Notes: a model not told the origin generated them from the sequence alone. 64,000 nucleotides of DNA from Sphingomonas sp. LT1P40 (GCF_036663835.1 NZ_JAXOJT010000001.1:682001-746000), one strand, 5' to 3'; counted from the first letter of the stretch, positions 1 to 9,590 are shown. A program made the numbers and translations.

Positions 1-697
1 CGACATAGGCGATGACCTCCTCGCTCAGCCGCACGCCGAGTACGGCTTCGCTGGCGGCGGTGAGCGTGGCGCTATCGGCAACCTGTTCGACGCCGCTATC
101 CTCCGGGCGCGGCGAGCCGGTGCGCGTGCCATATTGCGCGACGATCGCGCGTTCGGATTCCTCATCGGGATAGTCGATCGCGAGTTTGAACAGGAAACGG
201 TCGAGCTGTGCCTCGGGCAGGGGATAGACGCCCTGTTGCTCGATCGGGTTTTGCGTGGCGACGACGGTGAAGCGCTCGGACAGTTTTTGCGTTTCGCCGT
301 CGATCGTGACGGCGCGTTCCTGCATCGCCTCAAGCAACGCCGCCTGAGTCTTGGGCGGGGTGCGGTTGATTTCGTCCGCCAGCAGGAGTTCGGTGAAGAC
401 CGGGCCGCGCGTCAGCTGGAACGACGAGGTCTGGAAGTTGAACAGGCTGGCCCCGATGATGTCGCCGGGCATCAGATCGGGCGTGAACTGGATGCGCCCG
501 AAATCGAGGCCGAGCGTGCGCGCGAAGCTCTGTGCCAGCAGCGTCTTGGCGGTTCCCGGTGCCCCTTCGAGCAGGACGTGGCCGCCGGAGAGCATGGCGA
601 TCGTCAGGTAACGGGTGGCGGTGGACTGGCCGACCACCGCTTTTGCCACCTCACGATCGATCGCCGCGCCTAATGCGCGGACCTCTTCGAGGTTCAT
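1..697 (-). CDS. MoxR family AAA+ ATPase (3' end cut by window edge)
   Basis: The first 232 codons of a MoxR-type AAA+ ATPase are visible and the gene continues past the left edge. It opens with [10 protein letters not shown], has Walker A GAPGTAKT near residue 45 and a Walker B/DEINR stretch near residue 108, then the [19 protein letters not shown] block typical of the family. MoxR ATPases act as chaperone-like factors that mature metalloenzymes or membrane and envelope complexes. The start overlaps the stop of the DUF4350 gene by 4 bp (ATGA at 694-697). With the DUF4129 gene before it, this is the usual MoxR/DUF4350/DUF4129 order; a DUF58 gene would be expected beyond the edge. The family call is firm, the client protein is unknown. 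Confidence 0.93.
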   Translation of the reverse strand, partial: MNLEEVRALGAAIDREVAKAVVGQSTATRYLTIAMLSGGHVLLEGAPGTAKTLLAQSFARTLGLDFGRIQFTPDLMPGDIIGASLFNFQTSSFQLTRGPVFTELLLADEINRTPPKTQAALLEAMQERAVTIDGETQKLSERFTVVATQNPIEQQGVYPLPEAQLDRFLFKLAIDYPDEESERAIVAQYGTRTGSPRPEDSGVEQVADSATLTAASEAVLGVRLSEEVIAYV

Positions 698-1890
698 GCC
701 TTCACTTCCTTTCGCCAATCGTCGAGTTTCTGTGCCGCATGGAGCAGTTCCGCCTCGCTTGCAGCGGTGCGGGTGCGCGATGCCCATGCGGCATAGGGTG
801 TTTCGGTTTTGAGACTGTCCAGATGCGCGTCGAGTGCCTCGCCTTGAAGCGTGCGGGGGAGGGCGAGATGGCGTGCGGCCCAGTCGCGGATCGTATCGGC
901 ATAGGCACCGCCGCCCTCCCGCGTGCGACCGGCTCGACGGGCGAGGCTGACGATATTCTCGATCAATGCGCGCTTGCCGAAGGCGACGGCGCGGGGTTCG
1001 CGGCGCGGCGGGCCGAAGCGGGAGAGGGTGGCGAGACCCGCCAACAACGCCGCGACGAACAGCGCGATGGTGACTCCCGCAAAGGGCGGCTCGAACATCA
1101 GTTGCACCAGATTGCGGCCGCCCGCGCCGTAAGGGAGCATCGTGTCGAATGTAATCTGCCCGGGATGATCGGGGTCGAGTGCGGCGAGCAGCGCGATCGC
1201 CGCGCGGGCGTTCTGGCGGTGGGCGAGGGCGTGATTATTGAGCAGATCCGGGTCGGCGAGGATGTAGGTGTGGGTCCCGCGAATTTCGGCGAGCACGGCG
1301 CTGCCATCGGGCGCGGCGATCAGCGTTGCGACCTTGTCCCCCGCGATCGACTGGATCGCTTCGGGGGTTCGAAACGGAGGGAAGTCCAAACTGGTATTGC
1401 TGCGAAGTACGCCCTTCCCGGTGTGGCGAACGGCGACCTGCGCGAGCGGGGCGAGCATGTCCTGCAAGGTTTTTGGCGAGACCGTGCCGACGCGCTCCTC
1501 CCGCCCCGGCCGCAGTTTTTGCGGGCGCGCCAGCCATTTGGGCAGCACGATCAGCACGGGGGTGCTTTCGCCAGCCGCTTCCCGAAGCGCGGCGGACAGT
1601 TCCGCAGGCTTGGTCGCCAGGTTCGGGGTGAGGATGAGCAGCCCGTTGTCGGGGCGGGCGTCGGGATCGCCGGACAGTGTAATCTTACCGCCGGAACGTT
1701 CGATCAGCAGGTTGAGCGCGTGGAAGCCGGTGGCGAAACGCGAGGCCGGACTAGGGGCATTGCCGCGTTGACGCTCGACCAGTCCGCCATAGCCGCTGAC
1801 CAGCAGGAAGCCGAGCATCATGACCAATCCCGCCAGGATCAGCAGCAGGACGGTGCGCGTGCGGAACGGGCTGGCGGGGGTAGCACTCAT
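694..1890 (-). CDS. DUF4350 domain-containing membrane protein
   Basis: A 398-aa protein with an N-terminal membrane segment at about residues 13-33, a DUF4350-like extracytoplasmic region ([14 protein letters not shown], then LLILTPNL near residue 85), and a second hydrophobic segment at about residues 275-295 ([22 protein letters not shown]). DUF4350 resembles a GATase-like domain and is recurrently encoded beside MoxR ATPases; its biochemical role is unknown. It sits between DUF4129 and MoxR genes with 4-bp overlaps on both sides, so the three are almost certainly cotranscribed and translationally coupled. Inference: part of a MoxR-dependent envelope complex. Confidence 0.85.
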   Translation of the reverse strand: MSATPASPFRTRTVLLLILAGLVMMLGFLLVSGYGGLVERQRGNAPSPASRFATGFHALNLLIERSGGKITLSGDPDARPDNGLLILTPNLATKPAELSAALREAAGESTPVLIVLPKWLARPQKLRPGREERVGTVSPKTLQDMLAPLAQVAVRHTGKGVLRSNTSLDFPPFRTPEAIQSIAGDKVATLIAAPDGSAVLAEIRGTHTYILADPDLLNNHALAHRQNARAAIALLAALDPDHPGQITFDTMLPYGAGGRNLVQLMFEPPFAGVTIALFVAALLAGLATLSRFGPPRREPRAVAFGKRALIENIVSLARRAGRTREGGGAYADTIRDWAARHLALPRTLQGEALDAHLDSLKTETPYAAWASRTRTAASEAELLHAAQKLDDWRKEVKA

Positions 1891-2591
1891 GCCCGCTTGC
1901 CCAGCGCGAACCCGGCATAATCGGCGCGGGCGCGCGTCCAGTCGGATTCGGCCAGCGTGTTCCCCGCAAACAGGCTGCGTTCGACGTCGGCGACGATGCG
2001 GGAGAACACATTGCGGGCCGGGTCGGGCAGGCCGTCGAAGCGGGCGATATCGCGGCTGGTGAGCGAGGGACGCAGCGCATCGCCGCGCCAGCGTTCGATA
2101 TCCTCGATGCTGCGGTGGAGGATCAGTCGGACGGCTTCGGAATAATGGCCGAAAGCGGCCAGCCGGTCAGCCTCGTCCAGCAAAGCGCGTGCGACGCTAG
2201 CTTCGGGTTGCCAGCCGACCGGGGTGGCGGTCGCGGCGCGGTGCGGTATGAAGCGTGTTGCGAGCCATTCGCGCGCCGCCGGGAAGATCGCAAGCAGCAG
2301 TGCGATGACGGCGGCGGCAATGGCGATCCACATCAGAACGGTCCAGCCATCGCCGACCCATTTGACGAAGCGGTCGAGCAAATCGATCAGTTCGGTCAGC
2401 CAGCGTGGCGGTGGATTAGCCTCTGGTTTGTACCAAGGGAGGTCGTACTGGATCGAGCCGTCGGCGCGAACGGTGCGGTGCGCGGCATCGACGGCGGCGG
2501 GATCGCCGAATGGCGCGGCGGTGCCGGGCGCGGGGGCGGCACCCTGCGCGGCGGCAGTTGCGCCCGTTGTCATTGCCAAACCCCCATTCAT
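1887..2591 (-). CDS. DUF4129 domain-containing membrane protein
   Basis: A protein of about 234 aa with one central transmembrane segment (VLMWIAIAAAVIALLLAIF, about residues 95-115) and a C-terminal DUF4129-type domain with the LLDEADRLAAFGHYSEAVRLILHRSI stretch shortened here to its hallmark AFGHYSEAVR. DUF4129 proteins are found with MoxR ATPases and with transglutaminase-like proteins; function unknown. The start at 2591 is chosen because the longer reading frame extends into the divergent amidohydrolase promoter; ATG 2573, six codons further on, is an equally plausible start. First gene of the leftward operon with DUF4350 and MoxR. Confidence 0.82.
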   Translation of the reverse strand: MNGGLAMTTGATAAAQGAAPAPGTAAPFGDPAAVDAAHRTVRADGSIQYDLPWYKPEANPPPRWLTELIDLLDRFVKWVGDGWTVLMWIAIAAAVIALLLAIFPAAREWLATRFIPHRAATATPVGWQPEASVARALLDEADRLAAFGHYSEAVRLILHRSIEDIERWRGDALRPSLTSRDIARFDGLPDPARNVFSRIVADVERSLFAGNTLAESDWTRARADYAGFALGKRA

Positions 2592-2688
2592 CCCCTTGGA
2601 GCAAATCGGCAAATTGCGCGCAACGCTTTTCACCCCTAACGATGTCGAAACACGACCGATCACGGTTGCAACATGGGGATTTCGCGCG

Positions 2689-4110
2689 TTGATCCGTATC
2701 ATCATCGGGGCTGCTGCTGCTGCCAGTTTGGCCGCCTGTACGGCGGATGCCGGGAGCAAGCCAAAAAGCGCATCATCAGACGCGCCGTCGCGGGGGCCGG
2801 GCAAGGGCAAGGGGTTCGATTACAACCCGTACCCGTCGACCTACAAAACCTATCCCGGCGTGCCGACTCTGCTGACCAACGTCACCATTTTCGACGGTGA
2901 AGGCGGGCGGATTGACGGCGGCGCAGTGCTGTTCCGCGACGGCAAGATCGTCGACGTGGGCCAGTCGATTGCGTCACCGCAGGGTGCGACGGTGATCGAC
3001 GGGCGCGGCAAATATGTGACTCCCGGCGTGATCGACGTGCATAGCCATCTGGGCGACTACCCCTCGCCGGGCGTGCAGGCCCATTCAGACGGCAACGAGG
3101 CGACCAGCCCGGTCACTCCCGAAGTATGGGCCGAACATAGCATCTGGCCACAGGACCCGGGTTTCAGCCGCGCGCTGGCCAATGGCGGCGTGACGACATT
3201 GCAGATCCTGCCCGGTTCGGCGAATCTGTTCGGTGGACGCAGCGTGACGTTGAAGAACGTCTATGCGCGGACGATGCAGGGGATGAAGTTTCCCGACGCA
3301 CCCTATGGCCTGAAGATGGCGTGCGGCGAGAACCCGAAGCGCGTCTATGGCGGGAAGGGGCGGATGCCGTCGACGCGGATGGGCAATATTGCGCTGGACC
3401 GTGCCACCTGGCTGCGGGCGGTGGACTACAAAAAGCGCTGGGATCGGTACGAGGAGCGCGGGGGCGAAGCGCCGGGGCGCGATGTGGCGATGGACACGCT
3501 GCGTGGCGTGCTGAGCGGCGACATCATCGTCCATAACCACTGCTATCGCGCCGACGAAATGGCCGTCGTTCTCGATATGGCGAAGGAGTTCGGGTATAAG
3601 GTCGGGACATTCCATCACGCGGTAGAGGCCTACAAGATCGCCGATTTGTTGAAGGCGAACGGGACTTGCGCGGCGGTGTGGGCCGACTGGTGGGGCTTCA
3701 AGATGGAATCCTATGACGCGATCGAGGAAAATCTGGCGATCCTGGAGCGCGAGGGGGCGTGCGGGATGATCCATTCGGACGACGCCAACGGCATCCAGCG
3801 GCTGAACCAGGAAATCGCCAAGGTGCGCGCGGCGGCGAAGCGGTCGGGCTATGACATTCCGGAAGAGCAGGCGTGGAAATGGGCGGCGATCGCGCCCGCC
3901 CGGGCCCTTGGCATCGACAAGGTCACCGGCAGCCTGAAGGCGGGCAAGATGGCGGACGTGGTGCTGTGGAACGGCAATCCGTTCAGCGTCTATACGCGGC
4001 CGGAGAAGGTGTGGATCGACGGGGCATTGCTGTACGATGCCTATAACCCCAAATTGCGGCCTGTATCCGATTTCGAGCTGGGCCAGCCAGGCGAGGGAGA
4101 CGTCAAGTGA
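2689..4110 (+). CDS. Exported lipoprotein amidohydrolase (imidazolonepropionase-like)
   Basis: A metal-dependent amidohydrolase of about 473 aa. I place the start at TTG 2689 because it directly precedes a lipoprotein signal peptide (LIRIIIGAAAAASLAAC) with lipobox LAAC, and a GGGG stretch lies about 10 bases upstream. No ATG is available nearby in this frame. Metal-binding motifs are intact: HSHLG after the PGVID strand (about residue 115), HNHC (about 283), FHHAVEAYK (about 307) and HSDD (about 363). The substrate is not evident; relatives act on cyclic amides, dipeptides or xenobiotics. The 3' end overlaps the next amidohydrolase gene by 4 bp, so the two are probably coupled and may form one complex in the envelope. 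Confidence 0.85.
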   Translation: MIRIIIGAAAAASLAACTADAGSKPKSASSDAPSRGPGKGKGFDYNPYPSTYKTYPGVPTLLTNVTIFDGEGGRIDGGAVLFRDGKIVDVGQSIASPQGATVIDGRGKYVTPGVIDVHSHLGDYPSPGVQAHSDGNEATSPVTPEVWAEHSIWPQDPGFSRALANGGVTTLQILPGSANLFGGRSVTLKNVYARTMQGMKFPDAPYGLKMACGENPKRVYGGKGRMPSTRMGNIALDRATWLRAVDYKKRWDRYEERGGEAPGRDVAMDTLRGVLSGDIIVHNHCYRADEMAVVLDMAKEFGYKVGTFHHAVEAYKIADLLKANGTCAAVWADWWGFKMESYDAIEENLAILEREGACGMIHSDDANGIQRLNQEIAKVRAAAKRSGYDIPEEQAWKWAAIAPARALGIDKVTGSLKAGKMADVVLWNGNPFSVYTRPEKVWIDGALLYDAYNPKLRPVSDFELGQPGEGDVK

Positions 4111-5408
4111 AGCATCTCCTGATGACTGCCGCCGCGTTGATCGTGGCGTTTCCGGTGGCGGCGCAGACCGTGGCGGTGACCAATGCGAAGCTGGTGCTGG
4201 GCGATGGATCGGCGCCGGTCGAGGGTGGCACGGTGGTGGTGCGCGACGGGCGTGTGGTGGCCGCCGGGGCCGGGGTAGCGGTGCCGGCGGGCGTGACCGT
4301 GGTCGATGCGGGCGGCAAATGGGTGACGCCGGGCATCTTTGCCGGGTTTACGCGCATGGGCATCGTTGAGGTCGATGGGGTCGAGGAAACCAACGATGCA
4401 GGGGCGGGGAGCTCGCCGTTCAAGGCATCGATCGATGTCGTCCCGGCGGTCAACCCGCGGACCAGCGCGATCACACTCAACCGTGCCGAGGGGATTACGC
4501 GCGCGGTGGTGGCACCACAGGCGCGCGGGTCGATCTTTGCCGGGCAGGGCGCGATCATCGATCTGGGCGCGGATATGGACGCGGTGAGCAAGCCGCGCGC
4601 CTTCCAGTTCATGGAATATGGCGAGACCGGTGCGGCGCGTGCCGGGGGCAGCCGTCCGGCCGCCTACGCAATGCTGAAGAACATATTGTTCGAGGTGCGC
4701 GATTATGTGCGTGCGCCGGGCGGCTTTGCCGATCGCGGCAAGGATGCGTTGCTGACGCGGGCCGATGCGCAAGCTTTGGTGCCGGTGGTCAACGGGACGG
4801 TGCCGTTGCTGGTGCATGTCGAGCGGGCGTCGGACATATTGGTCATCATCGGGTTGAAGCGGGACTTGCCCGCGTTGAAGCTGGTGCTGGTTGGGGCGAC
4901 CGAGGGCTGGACCGTGGCGTCGCAGATTGCGGCGGCGAATGTGCCGGTGCTGGCGTCGGCGCTGGCCGATCTGCCCGCGTCGTTCGAACAGCTGGCGGCG
5001 ACCCAGTCGAATATCGGGCGATTGAAAAAAGCGGGCGTGACGGTCGGCATTGGCATGATCAACGACGACGAGACCCGACAGGCGCGGCTGGTGAAGCAAT
5101 ATGCCGGCAATCTGGTCGCGCTGAGCAAAATCCCGGGCGCGGCAGGGCTTGATTGGGGACAGGCGTTTGCGACGATCAGCTCGAAACCGGCCGAGGCGAT
5201 GGGCATGGGCGCGGAGTTCGGGTCGCTGCGGCCTGGACGGCACGGTGACGTGGTGATCTGGGACGGCGACCCGCTGGAGATCGGCAGCGCCGCGGTGCGG
5301 GTGTTCATCGATGGCGTCGATCAACCGCTGACGACGCGCCAGGACAAGCTCCGGGACCGCTATTTCGATCCGAAGGAAGGCGTGTTGCCCAAGGCGTATC
5401 AGCGTTGA
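4107..5408 (+). CDS. Amidohydrolase-fold periplasmic protein, probably catalytically degenerate
   Basis: A 433-aa protein starting at GTG 4107, with GAGGGAGA as ribosome binding site and a signal peptide ending near VAAQ (residue 20). It has the overall amidohydrolase layout: N-terminal beta domain, KWVTPGIFAGF strand, and a closing SLRPGRHGDVVIWDGDPLE motif. However the metal-binding HxH that should follow the PGI strand reads FTR, the middle histidines are largely missing, and the usual HSDxP aspartate region reads GMINDDE. Inference: a non-catalytic partner of the intact lipoprotein enzyme encoded immediately upstream, with which it overlaps by 4 bp. It also overlaps the downstream TetR gene by 4 bp. 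Confidence 0.82.
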   Translation: MKHLLMTAAALIVAFPVAAQTVAVTNAKLVLGDGSAPVEGGTVVVRDGRVVAAGAGVAVPAGVTVVDAGGKWVTPGIFAGFTRMGIVEVDGVEETNDAGAGSSPFKASIDVVPAVNPRTSAITLNRAEGITRAVVAPQARGSIFAGQGAIIDLGADMDAVSKPRAFQFMEYGETGAARAGGSRPAAYAMLKNILFEVRDYVRAPGGFADRGKDALLTRADAQALVPVVNGTVPLLVHVERASDILVIIGLKRDLPALKLVLVGATEGWTVASQIAAANVPVLASALADLPASFEQLAATQSNIGRLKKAGVTVGIGMINDDETRQARLVKQYAGNLVALSKIPGAAGLDWGQAFATISSKPAEAMGMGAEFGSLRPGRHGDVVIWDGDPLEIGSAAVRVFIDGVDQPLTTRQDKLRDRYFDPKEGVLPKAYQR

Positions 5409-6064
5409 ACGTCGCGTTGAAACCCGGCTGGTTCGGATGCGAACCGCGCCGCGCGGGGCGGCCACGCGATCCGGCCAAATATGCCGCGATTGTGGAGGCG
5501 GCGCGCGTGGCGTTCTTTGCGCGGGGGTTTCACGCGGCGACGATCGAGGACATTGCGCAGTCCGCCGGGGTATCGAAGGTCACGGTTTATAGCCGCTTCG
5601 GCGACAAGGAGACGCTGTTCGAGGAGGTGATCCGCGTGGAGAGCGCGCGGATGGCGGCGACGTTCGAGGAGGTGCTGGCGGCGGGGCACAGCCTGGCGGA
5701 TCAGCTCAACGCATTCGGCATCGCGCTGGCCGGGTTCAAGTTCAGCGAGGAACATGTCGCTGTCGACCGCGTGCTGATGAACGAGATCGCGCAGATTCCG
5801 TCGCTGGCGCAGCGTTTCTATGCGGCGGGTCCACAAATCTGTTTCGACCGGTTGGCGGCGGTGCTGAGCGAGGCTGCCGTGCGTGGTGAGATCGAGATCG
5901 ACGATCCGATGCGGGCGGCGGAGGATATTTGCGGACTATGGCTGGGCGCTGGCGATCTGGGCATCAAATTGGGGTTGGAGCCGCTGCCCTCGTCCGAGGT
6001 GCTGCGGGAGAAGGTCATGCGCGCCACACGGCTGTTTCTGAAAATGGTCGGATCGAAGGCGTGA
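5405..6064 (+). CDS. TetR/AcrR family transcriptional regulator
   Basis: A 219-aa regulator that starts at TTG 5405 inside the TTGA overlap with the upstream amidohydrolase. The N-terminal helix-turn-helix is typical: GRPRDPAKYAAIVEAA, then ATIEDIAQSAGVSKVTVYSRF and GDKETLFEEV at about residues 17-75. The C-terminal ligand domain (about 90-215) resembles the AefR-type TetR C-terminal family. Being the last gene of a three-gene coupled operon, it is likely to control that operon in response to a substrate or product of the amidohydrolases; this is inference. No operator was identified. Confidence 0.88.
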   Translation: MNVALKPGWFGCEPRRAGRPRDPAKYAAIVEAARVAFFARGFHAATIEDIAQSAGVSKVTVYSRFGDKETLFEEVIRVESARMAATFEEVLAAGHSLADQLNAFGIALAGFKFSEEHVAVDRVLMNEIAQIPSLAQRFYAAGPQICFDRLAAVLSEAAVRGEIEIDDPMRAAEDICGLWLGAGDLGIKLGLEPLPSSEVLREKVMRATRLFLKMVGSKA

Positions 6065-6108
6065 CACCAGACGTTCTTGGCTGCGTTATTCCGTCGAGGT
6101 GTAGTTTC

Positions 6109-6453
6109 ATGCGGAAAACCTATCTGGCGATGACGGCGGCGATGCTGCTGACGGCGTGTGGCGGCGGGGAGTCGGCTACCAACAACAGCATCGACAATGT
6201 GACGGCGGGCAACGAAGCCGACGCGACCAACTATCAGGCAGAAGTGATCGCGCTGGCGCCGGGGCAGCAGAATGGCGTGTTCCTGCGCGCGGTGCGCGAT
6301 GCCGGGCTGGAGTGTCAGGAAGTGCGCGAGAGCGAGCGGATCGACCCGGTCAAGGGCAACCCGGCGTGGCGGATTCGTTGCGGCAAGGTGCCGCACATCA
6401 TCTCGATCACGAAGGACGGGACCGCGAACATCGTCAGCCGGACGGATATGTAG
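6109..6453 (+). CDS. Small putative lipoprotein, function unknown
   Basis: A 114-aa protein with a lipoprotein signal peptide (MRKTYLAMTAAMLLTAC, lipobox LTAC at residues 14-17) followed by a low-complexity Asn/Ser/Thr linker and a small globular region containing two cysteines (LECQEV and RIRCGK) that could form a disulfide. I do not recognise a named family. The start is ATG 6109; longer readings begin inside the TetR gene. It lies 44 bp after the TetR gene and 40 bp before the next membrane protein, same strand, so it may belong to a loosely spaced transcription unit. Confidence 0.75.
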   Translation: MRKTYLAMTAAMLLTACGGGESATNNSIDNVTAGNEADATNYQAEVIALAPGQQNGVFLRAVRDAGLECQEVRESERIDPVKGNPAWRIRCGKVPHIISITKDGTANIVSRTDM

Positions 6454-6493
6454 CGGCGATCGCGGACTTCGTCCGCAACAGGGCGGGGGCCGT

Positions 6494-7045
6494 ATGAGTG
6501 GGTTCGAGTTTATCTTTTCACTGTTCGGGCTGTTGCTCGGGCTGGCGCTCGCCGAGGGGCTGGGCGGGCTCTCGCGTGCGCTGAAGGCGAGCCACAAGGT
6601 TAGGATCGGCTGGTCGACGGCGCTGTTGGGCCTGTTTGTCTCGTGCGACGTCATCACCTTCTGGGGCTATGGCTGGGCGCTGCGCGAACTGTTGCCGATG
6701 AGCTGGCCGGCGCTGTTCGGCGGGTTTTTGGTCACAGCGATTTACTACGTCGCGGCTTCGCTGGTGTTTCCGAGTGAGTCCGAGGAATGGAGCGATCTCG
6801 ACGCCTATTTCGACAAGCATTACCGCAAGGTGCTGGGCGGCGTCCTGGTTTGTAATGTCGTCTTGCTGGCGACTGCCGCCGTTTTGACCGGGCTACCCGG
6901 TGCCACGTCGCTCAGGACCATCTTGCTGACCTGGTCGTTCTTTCCGGTCACGCTGCTGGCGATCGCGGTGAAGGACCGCCGGATTGTGATCGGGTGCCTG
7001 AGCTGGCTGATCCTGCTCTATCCGCTCTCGGCACTCTGGCATTAA
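6494..7045 (+). CDS. Hypothetical integral membrane protein
   Basis: A 183-aa protein with about five hydrophobic segments, at roughly residues 4-22, 38-58, 70-90, 118-138 and 148-180, and a short charged loop (SESEEWSDLDAYFDKHY) near 94-111. Proteins of this type are common in sphingomonads without assigned function. Start ATG 6494; an upstream in-frame extension overlaps the lipoprotein gene in another frame and is not supported. It converges on phoX across the hairpin at 7053-7080. Confidence 0.72.
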   Translation: MSGFEFIFSLFGLLLGLALAEGLGGLSRALKASHKVRIGWSTALLGLFVSCDVITFWGYGWALRELLPMSWPALFGGFLVTAIYYVAASLVFPSESEEWSDLDAYFDKHYRKVLGGVLVCNVVLLATAAVLTGLPGATSLRTILLTWSFFPVTLLAIAVKDRRIVIGCLSWLILLYPLSALWH

Positions 7046-7080
7046 AAAAGGGCGGGGAGGCGGATCGCTCCGCCTCCCCG
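7044..7080 (-). terminator. Intrinsic terminator of the phoX gene
   Basis: A perfect 12-bp stem (7053-7064 with 7069-7080) around a TCGC loop, flanked on the left by six A residues, so the U-tract lies on the minus-strand transcript. It is 20 bp past the phoX stop and probably also limits read-through from the opposing gene. Confidence 0.85.
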
Positions 7081-7100
7081 TTCAGGCTGGGGGCATTTCT

Positions 7101-9590
7101 TTACAGGCCGACGACACCGCCATCGTTGCGGGTGATCGCCACCACGGCAGAGCGCGGGCGGGTGCCCGCTGGAGCCGTTCCGGTGGCCTGGCTGGCTGGC
7201 CAGGCGCTGCTCGGTGCGGTTGCGGTGCCGCCTTCACCCGGATGCTGGATGCCGACGAACAGCGTGCGGCCATCGGGGGTCGAGTCGACGCCGGTGATCT
7301 CGCATTCGACCGGACCGATCAGGAAGCGCTTGAGCGTCGCGTCGGTTGCCAGCGCACCACGGCGGGTGGTCTGAGTCGCCGTGGCACCGCCGGTGCCGCG
7401 GTTGGTGATGGTCACGGGCTGACCATCGTTGGTGGCACCCGGCATCGCCACCAGCATCTGGTTATTGGTGCGATCCGTGAAGGCACCGTCATCGGTCTGG
7501 ATCCACAGCAGCGGATTGACGAGGCCGCCTGCATTGCTGGGCCGCGAGAACCACAGCCCGTCCGGGCTGGAGAAGTCGTTGGCGGCGGTCAGGCCCGAGA
7601 TATTGACGTCGCTGTTCGAGTCCGCCGAATCGGCGCCGAACAGATAGATGTCCCATGCAAAGGTCAGCGCGGCGGGATCGTCGCCGGTTTCGCGCAGGCG
7701 CAGGATATGGCCGTTGGGATTGCCATATTGTGCCGAGTTCGCCGGACCGGTGGGGTCGTTATAGTGGCGCGGATTGGCGGCGTCGGTACCCGCCAATGGG
7801 CGCAGCGCGGCGTTGTTGTTGGTGAGGGTGAGGTAAATCTCGCCCGTCACCGGGTTGGTCGCGGTCCATTCCGGACGATCCATCTTGGTCGCGCCGACCG
7901 CGTCACCGGCGAGGCGCGGGTTGACGAGGATGTCGGCCTGATCCGCAAAGGCATAGGCGACGTCCGCACCCTGAGCAGGACGGTCAGGAACGGTCCCGAA
8001 CGTCAGCGGTGTCCAGCTGCCGCTGCCATTAGCGGCGAACTTGGCGACGTAAAGCGTGCCGGTGTCGAGATATTTGTCGCCGATCGACAGGCGGTTCGCG
8101 TTTTGCGCGTCTGCCGGATCCCAGCTCACGCTTGAGACGAATTTGTAGAAATACTCGCCGCGCGAGTCGTCGCCGAGATAGACCGAAACCTTCTTGCCTG
8201 CGGTCAGCTTGCCCAGCCATGCACCTTCATGGCCAAGGCGGCCGAGTGCGGTGCGCTTCCGTGGCGCAGCGGCCTTGTCATAAGGATCGAATTCCAGGCA
8301 CCAGCCGAGCTGGTTGGGTTCGTTGCGATAATCGTCGGTGGCCGATGCGCCGGTCGCGCGGGCATCCCAGCGCTTGAAGATCGTGCTCGTCGCGTCGGCG
8401 GGGACGACCGAGGCCCACCCATAGTTGCCGCTGGTGCTGGTCACGCCATAGCGGCGCAGCGACACCAGTTCGCGCGGGGTGCGCGCGGCATTGTCGGAAG
8501 ACGGACGGGCGAAATAACCGGCCCAGTTTTCCTCACAAGTGATGTTAGTGCCCCATAAGGTGTGGCCGTTGGCGCAGTTGTTGATCGTCCCGCGACCGGT
8601 GGTGCCGTCGTTCGAGAAGGCGGTGCGCAGATATGCGGTGCCGCGCACCGGGCCGTTGAACACGACCGGCGTGTTCGGCGTGATGCGGCGATTGAAGGTC
8701 GAACCCTGGACATAGCTCCAGGCGCGGCTTGCACCCTCGACATATTCGGTGACCGACACGCCGTGTGCCTCGATCTCCTTGATCGCTTCCGCTTCGGGAC
8801 GCGGCAAGGTCAGCGTCGGGCCGGCGGGGTGGAGGTATTGAATGTTCAGATTTTCGTGGTTCTGGACCATCAGGCCGCGCACTGAGCCATTGTCGTCGCG
8901 CGCACCGGCGGCGGTTAGGCCGTACCAGTAGAGCGCGTCGCCATGATCGCCGATGCGGTTGGCGAAGCCGGTGTCGGTACCGTCATTCTTGTACGCCGCG
9001 ACGCCGGTTGCGATCGGATCGCCGAGGCGGGTCATCACGGTGACGGTGTAGCCCGCAGGGACAGTAACGACGTCGTTCTTGTTCTTGGCGAGCGAGGTGA
9101 AGCCCAGCGCGGCGGGCGAGACGCCGACCTGCGTGGTGCCGGTCGTGGTCTGACCCGCGCTGTCGATCGCGCTGTACTGAAAGGTCAGGGTCGTGGTCGT
9201 GCCGACGCTGGGCGCGATGAAGCTGGCGTTCGGCGTGTTCGCACCGATCAGCGTGACGGCCGGACCGGCGGTCTGCACCCAGGCAGAGGTGATCGCGCCA
9301 TTGTCGGTGGCGTTCGCGGTCAGCGTGACAACGCGACCCGAGTTGCTGACGCCCGACGAGCCGACCGAGATCAGATTTGGAAACGGATCCTTGGTCCCGC
9401 CATCGTCGCAGCCGGCGAGCAGGCTGCCGCCGAACACCGCGACGGCCGCAGCCGATGCGCCCGACCGCAGCGTGGCACGACGCGAGTAGCGCGCCTCGAT
9501 CATTGCGTTCAGCGTGGGATTGCCGGTGTTGTTGGTGTCGACGTCGCCGTCGCTGTAGCTCAAGGCCAGACCCGTTTCAGTCATTTGCAT
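7101..9590 (-). CDS. phoX: PhoX-type (DUF839) phosphatase, Tat-exported putative lipoprotein
   Basis: An 829-aa secreted phosphatase of the PhoX/DUF839 family, enzymes that use Ca/Fe and release phosphate from organic monoesters. The N-terminus carries a twin-arginine motif YSRRATL (about residues 34-40), a hydrophobic stretch and then LLAGC, so it may be a Tat lipoprotein. Residues about 70-165 form an extra Ig/PKD-like domain before the PhoX core. Core motifs visible include GYTVTVMTRLGDP, GDHGDALYWYGL, MVQNHENLN, GRLGHEGAWL, YLGDDSRGEYFYKFV and FRPEWTATNP-like RPEWTATNP, ending with FVGIQHPGEGG. GGGG lies about 10 bases before the start. No convincing Pho box was seen upstream. It adjoins the type II secretion locus, so it is a plausible cargo, but only by position. 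Confidence 0.9.
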   Translation of the reverse strand: MQMTETGLALSYSDGDVDTNNTGNPTLNAMIEARYSRRATLRSGASAAAVAVFGGSLLAGCDDGGTKDPFPNLISVGSSGVSNSGRVVTLTANATDNGAITSAWVQTAGPAVTLIGANTPNASFIAPSVGTTTTLTFQYSAIDSAGQTTTGTTQVGVSPAALGFTSLAKNKNDVVTVPAGYTVTVMTRLGDPIATGVAAYKNDGTDTGFANRIGDHGDALYWYGLTAAGARDDNGSVRGLMVQNHENLNIQYLHPAGPTLTLPRPEAEAIKEIEAHGVSVTEYVEGASRAWSYVQGSTFNRRITPNTPVVFNGPVRGTAYLRTAFSNDGTTGRGTINNCANGHTLWGTNITCEENWAGYFARPSSDNAARTPRELVSLRRYGVTSTSGNYGWASVVPADATSTIFKRWDARATGASATDDYRNEPNQLGWCLEFDPYDKAAAPRKRTALGRLGHEGAWLGKLTAGKKVSVYLGDDSRGEYFYKFVSSVSWDPADAQNANRLSIGDKYLDTGTLYVAKFAANGSGSWTPLTFGTVPDRPAQGADVAYAFADQADILVNPRLAGDAVGATKMDRPEWTATNPVTGEIYLTLTNNNAALRPLAGTDAANPRHYNDPTGPANSAQYGNPNGHILRLRETGDDPAALTFAWDIYLFGADSADSNSDVNISGLTAANDFSSPDGLWFSRPSNAGGLVNPLLWIQTDDGAFTDRTNNQMLVAMPGATNDGQPVTITNRGTGGATATQTTRRGALATDATLKRFLIGPVECEITGVDSTPDGRTLFVGIQHPGEGGTATAPSSAWPASQATGTAPAGTRPRSAVVAITRNDGGVVGL

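Noticed and set aside
532..1920. Long plus-strand open frame opposite the DUF4350 gene
   Set aside because: Shadow of the minus-strand gene; composition is low-complexity Arg/Gly and no domain or ribosome site supports it. Similar long opposite-strand frames over hut, gsp, cys and ugd genes were dropped for the same reason.
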